Below, piece after piece: positions 8,755-12,771 of a DNA stretch of 12,771 nucleotides (its first letter is position 1; the number at the start of each line of letters is the position of its first letter). The translations under genes were made by a program, and so were the position numbers. The notes below the pieces were generated by a model. That model was not told the DNA's origin, did no database searches, and saw only the letters and a list, made by a program, of their open reading frames with translations. Source of the stretch: Phoronis ovalis (Eukaryota > Phoronida > Phoronidae); NCBI GenBank assembly GCA_028565635.1, contig JAOXYB010042604.1, positions 1 through 12,771 of the forward strand, written 5' to 3'.

Positions 8755-9545
8755 TAACAGCTTCAGTTGTTACCTGATCAGCTTCACATTTGATACAGGG
8801 TAAACAAATGTCAATGTACATGTTGATTATAATTTTGACCATGATTACTTCCAATATGGCTGACTGGTCGTATCCAAGAGGATATGTCACATAAAGTACA
8901 GGCCGTTTATAATTTTGACCTGGATTACTTCCAAGATGGTCGACTGCAGTCAGGTTTGTTCTCGAGATTGTACGCCGCAATAACAGCTTCAGTTTTTATC
9001 TGATCATGCATCTTCATATTTGATACAGGGTAAGTACAGGTCAAAGTGCAGGTTATGTATAATTTTGAACCGGGTTACTTCTAAAATGGCCATATTTGTT
9101 CCCTAGATGGCATGTCAAGATGCGCCACTTTCCAGAAAACCGAAGCCTTGACTGGACGATACGGAGGTGGATTCATCAAGGTTGGTGGGCGTATTTTACG
9201 CTAGGTGACATTTTAAAATGACCTTGAAAAGTGGATTAAATGTTGATATGACTCTGCAACATTTTTGTGCGTAACACGTTCCTTGTTTCACAGTAACTAC
9301 TTCAGTTTTATTTGGTCAGCTTTATATTCAGTACAATGCAAGTACAGGTTAGGAATACTTTTGTGTTGGATAACTTGCAACATGGCTGACTACTGGCCAT
9401 GTCATGTTGGCCCACTTTCCAGAAAGATGAAGTCTTGGTAGATTCATTAAGGCCATAGGTGGGTGGGTGTATTTGGCTAGGTGGAAGTTCAAAATGACAT
9501 TGAACAGTCGGATAATTGCTGATATGAATCTAGGACATTTATTGT
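8755..9545. repeat. Degenerate tandem array, about three units
   Basis: Units begin at 8755, 8981 and 9294 with TAACAGCTTCAGTTGTTACC, TAACAGCTTCAGTTTTTATC and TAACTACTTCAGTTTTATTT. Each is followed by a (T/C)TGATACAGGGTAA-like segment. A submotif, TATAATTTTGACC..GATTACTTCCAA.ATGG, occurs twice in the first unit (about 8829 and 8910) and once, diverged, in each of the others (about 9058 and 9361). The second and third units also share CCCACTTTCCAGAAA, GGCGTATTTTACGCTAGGTG-like and GGA(T)TAA.TG.TGATATGA segments. The first unit lacks this second half. No coding capacity. Confidence 0.75.
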
Positions 9546-10368
9546 ATATGGTACTTTGCTTTAGGTAGCTAACACTTAAGGGAACTACAAAATTACCCTT
9601 CCCAACTACAAATTGGACTACAAACCACTTACAAGCTGCAATGTGATGTAATCTTAGGAATGTGATGGGCATGTGACATGACAAATGTCTTGTTGTTGAG
9701 TTCTGTGTCTTCTTATTGAATTCCTTTCTGTTTCTTAATCAATTTCACTTTTTAAGGAAACAACTCAATCTGGAATTTTAACATGCTTTTACAACATATA
9801 CATACTTAAGCTAAAACAGTAGAAAGTCAGGCACATGGTATTGATTGTATGTAATTCATGTAATTAGTTTTATTTGCAGTAAAGAGCATACCCTTAAGCA
9901 ATCCTTAGAAGAAGTTTATTACTGCATCTGCAGAGCTTAATTTAATACATATCTTTTATCATATTACAATGTAGAAATGGACTCAGTTGAACTCAATTTT
10001 GAAAGATCAGTTTTTTAGTTCTGGTCTTAGTCAGTTATTGAATTAAATCTATTATTCGTTAACTCTCTTTGATATATATATTTATTATGGCTATAAGGAA
10101 GGCTTCTCTAGTTTTACTGAAATGGCATTCTTGACAATTGATTTTTTATTTATTAAAACTTGTTCATGCAGATAATTTCTTCATTGTAATTATCTATGTT
10201 GTCAGTCACCTTACACACTACAGTTATTGAATATTAAATATACATGTTTGATATGAACATATGAAGACACCAACAGGATACTTTAGAGCTAGGATATTAT
10301 GTAAAACTTTTAGAGTAAGCTCAAGCATATAATGGATTGAAAGTATGAATTCTAGAAAAGAATATCCA

Positions 10369-10377
10369 GATTACAAT
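10369..10377 (+). repeat. Target-site duplication, left copy (imperfect)
   Basis: GATTACAAT before the element at 10378; GATCACAAT follows it at 10695-10703 (8 of 9 identical). Confidence 0.5.
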
Positions 10378-10694
10378 CCTGGGGGGTAATCAATATGAAT
10401 GTGGGTACCCATGTTCCAACATGGTTTTTCAAAAAAGCCCCAAAGAAGTGAAATTCTACAAAAAATACACCCCTAAGGAAGTGATTTTTTTATAAAAAAA
10501 TACACCCCTAAGGAAGTGATTTTTGGGAAAAAACAATCCTAAGGAAGTGTCTCATCTCCAAAAAACCAACCCTTTTCGTGATTTTAGCCAAAAAACAGAT
10601 GCTGAGTGTGTAATGTACCGGCGGTTTGAAAAACATACCCTTTCACGCAAAATTTTGTTGGAACATGTGTACCCACTTTCATATTGACTGTCCG
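10378..10694. mobile_element. MITE-like element, copy B (same family as 5696-6060, opposite orientation)
   Basis: 317 bp with inverted ends: TCAATATGAATGTGGGTACC near the left, and the reverse complement of the right end reads TCAATATGAAAGTGGGTACA. Both continue into CATGTTCCAAC. It is flanked by 9-mers that match at 8 positions. The interior holds about four copies of a 33-35 bp unit centred on CCTAAGGAAGTGATTTT (10435, 10466, 10501 and 10534). Read in reverse complement it matches copy A in the GCGTGAAAGGGTAT and GGTACATT segments. No coding capacity. Confidence 0.8.
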
Positions 10695-10703
10695 GATCAC
10701 AAT
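10695..10703 (+). repeat. Target-site duplication, right copy (imperfect)
   Basis: GATCACAAT immediately after the element, one mismatch from GATTACAAT at 10369-10377. Confidence 0.5.
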
Positions 10704-10854
10704 ATGCTTATCTAGATATGAGTCTACCTTGGAAAATCTAATGGAATTCCGTACGACTTCTAGAAGTATTTATTATGAAGATTATATGCTGGAATAAATG
10801 GTTACTTAATTTTTATGTGACATTGTCTATTATAAATATTGTATTATTTTACAG

Positions 10855-11383
10855 CTTTGCTGTCCAAAAGGACTAAGTTTTTGTACACAGAAGCAGTTGA
10901 GAAAACCAAGCTTTCACACATTTCTAATCACAAGAGAAGATGGCTCTCGTATCTATGGAAGTGCTTATACATTCTTTGAGGAAGTTAATGATCAACAAAT
11001 ATCTGCAGCAATGCAAACATTACATGCTATGCATTTGGCAGAACTTAGTAATAGTCAGTCAAGGACTTTATACTCACACCTTGGGCCAGTTCATGAACGT
11101 AGCCCTGTGCTGGGACGAAAAGTCACGAACTATAAAACTTTTGACATTAGCCATGATAAGTTATATGTGACCAAATGTATTTGTTTAATATCACAACTGC
11201 CTTTGGTGTCTCCTATGAAGAAATTTTTAACACAGCTGTATAATGTTTCACAAGCAGCGGTCTCACCAGAGTTACCCTTGGAATCATATGTGTATAATAT
11301 ACTGTATGAAGTTCCAATGCCACAACCTGGTAGATGTCTCAAATTTTCTTGTTTTGGAAAGGATATTGTGTGTCAAATACCTA
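10855..11383 (+). CDS. DENND5: DENND5 coding exon 3 (bulk of uDENN, start of cDENN)
   Basis: The acceptor is TATTTTACAG (10854). The exon encodes residues 70-245 plus the first base of Ser246. Conserved family blocks in order are LCCPKGLSF (70-78), FHTFLITREDGSRIYG (89-104), TFFEEV and AMQTLHAMH, then DISHDKLYVTKCICLI (166-181), and LPLESYVYNILYEVPMPQPG (209-228) with GR.LKF and CQIPS following. The loop between AMQTLHAMH and DISHDKLYV is unrelated to the acidic loop of vertebrate paralogues, in keeping with a tolerant surface loop. The donor is CCTA followed by GTAAGT (11384), phase 1. Reading through it would give only three codons before TAA. Confidence 0.97.
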
Positions 11384-11764
11384 GTAAGTCATAACTTTTA
11401 TGACATGGTAATATTATTAATATTATGACTTGTTAATATTGTTATCTTTCAGTTGGAATTAATTTGATCATTCAGGCTGTAATCCAGAAAACTGGTATTA
11501 AAAAGTATTCAAATTGTTATGGCTTTAATATATAATTTTAATCACTAAGTAATACTGATTAAATATTTGTAATTATTAATCAATAAATAATTTACTAATC
11601 AGTTAGCAAATACTAAAAAAAATTATGAGCATGTCAGTATGTACAATGATGTTTTGAAACCAGTAGCAAGTATCAGATAGCTTATGTAGCTATCTTAACA
11701 ATATCTGTCCACATCTTTTATATAAATTAACTAAGATTATAAACATCGTTGTCTCTTGTTGTAG
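11384..11764 (+). other. DENND5: DENND5 intron 3
   Basis: 381 bp, GTAAGT to CTTGTTGTAG. It is very AT-rich with TAATATTATTAATATTA-like runs. I see no element or gene in it. Confidence 0.9.
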
Positions 11765-11890
11765 GTGTTAATGAATTACCATTGTTAGACGTGTCTTTAG
11801 GCGAAGTATTCAAGTTGCTAGGCATCCAGACTGTGATATCTGTATTCACCTGTATTCTGCAAGAGCATCAGGTGTTACTTTATTCATCTA
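11765..11890 (+). CDS. DENND5: DENND5 coding exon 4 (cDENN)
   Basis: The acceptor is TTGTTGTAG (11764). GT completes Ser246, and the exon runs VNELPLLDVSLGEVFKLLGI then QTVISVFTCILQEHQVLLYS and S287, with one base (A) of Ser288. It aligns without gaps to the cDENN start of DENND5A (NELPLxDxPxxEVFELLGxENxxxxFTCxLLExQILLYS). The junction CQIPS-VNELPL is collinear with CQRPS-TNELPL of the family, which confirms both splice sites. The donor is TCTA followed by GTAAGT (11891), phase 1. Confidence 0.96.
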
Positions 11891-12232
11891 GTAAGTCATT
11901 TTACTTTTACCTGTTATTTATGGGTTATTGTTATTTACAATTTATGGGTTCAAATTTCATAAAATATAAATTACTTCTATGTACATGTATGTCTCCTGAG
12001 CACAGACTTAGCAGAAACACTTATTAGGATTTATTAGCCCTGTTGCAATTAATTTTGGGTTAACAAAAAGTGGGTTTATTAAATGTATATACTGTTTGCT
12101 CATTACTTAGAATGTATAAACAACACTTATTAAGTTACAAGCTATGAGCTACATGTTCATTAGTAATGAACATTTAAGAAATGTTCAAAGTAAGTTTGTT
12201 ATTTACTATACTATCTAGCATACTACTTGCAG
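11891..12232 (+). other. DENND5: DENND5 intron 4
   Basis: 342 bp, GTAAGT to ACTACTTGCAG. AT-rich with no recognisable element. Open frames run into it from both flanking exons, but they are not conserved. Confidence 0.9.
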
Positions 12233-12421
12233 GTTACTACAATTTAATGTTGATAGCTGAAGGGATAACAGCTTTATTATTCCCATTTGCATGGCAACAT
12301 GTGTATGTGCCAATATTGCCTGCTTCATTGCTACATTTTCTGGATGCTCCTGTGCCATTTATTATGGGAATTCATCATGGTAATGAAAATAGATCAGAAT
12401 TAGTATTACCCAGTGAGGCAA
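12233..12421 (+). CDS. DENND5: DENND5 coding exon 5 (cDENN core)
   Basis: The acceptor is CTTGCAG (12232). GT completes Ser288, followed by [18 protein letters not shown] (289-306) and then [20 protein letters not shown] with VPFIMG (308-333), the most conserved stretch of the family's cDENN. The exon ends around ELVLPSEA (to Ala350). Two phase-1 donors are possible: GTGAGG at 12413 and GTGAAG at 12422. I prefer 12422 because the leftover base A after GCA would begin an AAY codon, giving the family's EAN(LCFVDID) motif. GTGAGG has the better +5 base. Without splicing the frame ends at TAA (12439-12441), which would truncate the DENN domain. The following exon is beyond the window. Confidence 0.93.
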
Positions 12422-12771
12422 GTGAAGCAGCTTTTGATTAAGATCATCTAATTATGTTAAAGTCATGTCCAAGATGTCATCAGAAAAATACATTTTATTC
12501 ACAGCTAATTTATATTGTTTTACAAGAGCAAATCTTGGATATCATTTTACCATGTAATCGTGATATTTAATGGTAAGTGCATGAGCATGCAAATGAAGCG
12601 GAGGCTATTTGTTTGTTAGCCAATAACAGATCAACAAATTGCGAAGAACAAAATTTAGTTTATGTATTAATTGATTCAAGATGCACTGACTTAGGTAGTA
12701 TTTTTGCTGCTTATCCTATCTATAGGATATAGCAGCATTGCTGTCAGTCTTGACGTGGAAATGAGCCATAT
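12422..12771 (+). other. DENND5: DENND5 intron 5 (partial)
   Basis: No continuation of the conserved cDENN sequence is found before the window ends, so this is intron. It contains a tight inverted repeat at 12706-12736 and nothing else I can assign. Confidence 0.75.
12706..12736. repeat. Short near-perfect hairpin
   Basis: GCTGCTTATCCTA (12706-12718) pairs with TAGGATATAGCAGC (12723-12736) through 13 base pairs with a single bulged base and a 4-base loop. It is too short for a microRNA precursor on its own. It could be an element terminus or a chance palindrome. Confidence 0.5.

Larger units (their letters stand above)
5353..10854 (+). other. DENND5: DENND5 intron 2
   Basis: 5502 bp from GTAAGA (5353) to TATTTTACAG (10854). 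It is the main reservoir of repeats in the window: elements at 5696-6060, 6274-6650 and 10378-10694 and an array at 8755-9545. In 5353-5695, 6660-8754 and 9546-10377 I see only AT-rich unassigned sequence, with no conserved exon on either strand. A short purine-rich patch of GGAAAG repeats lies at 7184-7229. Short open frames on the minus strand in 8204-9684 have no recognisable similarity and partly overlap the array. Confidence 0.85.
2959..12421 (+). other. DENND5: DENND5 gene, 5' part (five coding exons, runs off right edge)
   Basis: Five exons join in a single frame through phases 1, 0, 1, 1 and 1 to give about 350 residues collinear with the N-terminus of vertebrate DENND5A/DENND5B (DENND5A is also called Rab6-interacting protein 1). 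Members are large proteins of roughly 1,270-1,290 residues with a tripartite DENN module followed by RUN-PLAT-RUN. The DENN module exchanges GDP for GTP on Rab proteins (Rab39 is reported for the family), and the RUN1-PLAT part binds Rab6. They act in traffic between endosomes and the Golgi. Only uDENN and the first part of cDENN are visible. The introns are 2187, 5502, 381 and 342 bp. The closest conserved blocks match both vertebrate paralogues, so I use the undivided name DENND5. Confidence 0.95.

Noticed and set aside
8204-8980. Three overlapping minus-strand open frames of 69-93 codons
   Set aside because: No family resemblance or consistent splice sites; the last one reads through repeat units. 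Treated as chance.
9349-9684. 111-codon open frame on the minus strand
   Set aside because: It partly overlaps the degenerate tandem array, has no recognisable domain, and lies in an intron. Length alone is weak evidence in this sequence.
12422-12441. TAA at 12439 as the true end of a short DENN protein
   Set aside because: The cDENN is cut in the middle, in-frame phase-1 donors lie just before, and the residues after Ala350 are not conserved. Continuation in another exon is far more likely.
12587-12625. Octamer ATGCAAAT followed by a CCAAT motif, as a possible internal promoter
   Set aside because: Both motifs are common in AT-rich DNA, there is no gene start downstream in the window, and the position is inside a DENND5 intron.
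1-12771. tRNA, rRNA, CRISPR or prokaryotic operon features
   Set aside because: No cloverleaf with A and B boxes, no rRNA-like segment and no regularly spaced short repeats were found. The genes are spliced, so bacterial-type features are not expected.

Overview
The window is AT-rich, intron-rich nuclear DNA from an animal, most likely an invertebrate. Its genes have GT..AG introns, encode conserved metazoan proteins, and are surrounded by many short non-autonomous transposon-like repeats. I cannot name the species or phylum from the sequence alone.

Two protein-coding genes can be read, arranged head to head, and both run off the window. On the minus strand are the first two coding exons (2616-2518 and 1786-1652) of a histidine-triad nucleotide-binding protein. 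It is of the HINT2 type: an Arg-rich, acid-poor, mitochondrial-presequence-like N-terminus is joined in phase to the first strand and helix of the HIT fold. The remaining exons, which carry the HxHxHxx active site, are not in the window and should lie to the left of position 1. On the plus strand are the first five coding exons (2959-3055, 5243-5352, 10855-11383, 11765-11890, 12233-12421) of DENND5 (Rab6-interacting protein 1, related to vertebrate DENND5A and DENND5B). They give about 350 residues covering the uDENN and the first part of the cDENN region. All five exons join in frame.

The two start codons are only 342 bp apart. The spacer contains a perfect cAMP-response-element palindrome, an NRF1-like ATGCGCAT palindrome and a 14-codon upstream ORF, so it is a candidate bidirectional promoter.

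Layout: 1-281, two copies of a repeat with 182-bp spacing and a GC-rich hairpin; 403-1477, a composite transposon-like element with a second terminal-inverted-repeat element (601-1372) nested in it; 1652-2616, HINT2 exons; 2617-2958, shared promoter; 2959-12421, DENND5. DENND5 intron 1 holds a long fold-back inverted repeat (3669-4292). Intron 2 (5.5 kb) holds two copies of one MITE-like family in opposite orientation (5696-6060 and 10378-10694), a different 377-bp element with a perfect 9-bp target-site duplication (6274-6650), and a degenerate tandem array (8755-9545). Introns 3 and 4 are short and contain no recognisable element.

Functionally, DENND5 proteins are Rab exchange factors and effectors in Golgi/endosome trafficking, and HINT2 is a mitochondrial purine nucleoside phosphoramidase. 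No direct pathway link is evident; shared promoter use is the only connection the sequence suggests. I found no tRNA, rRNA, CRISPR array or intact transposase gene.
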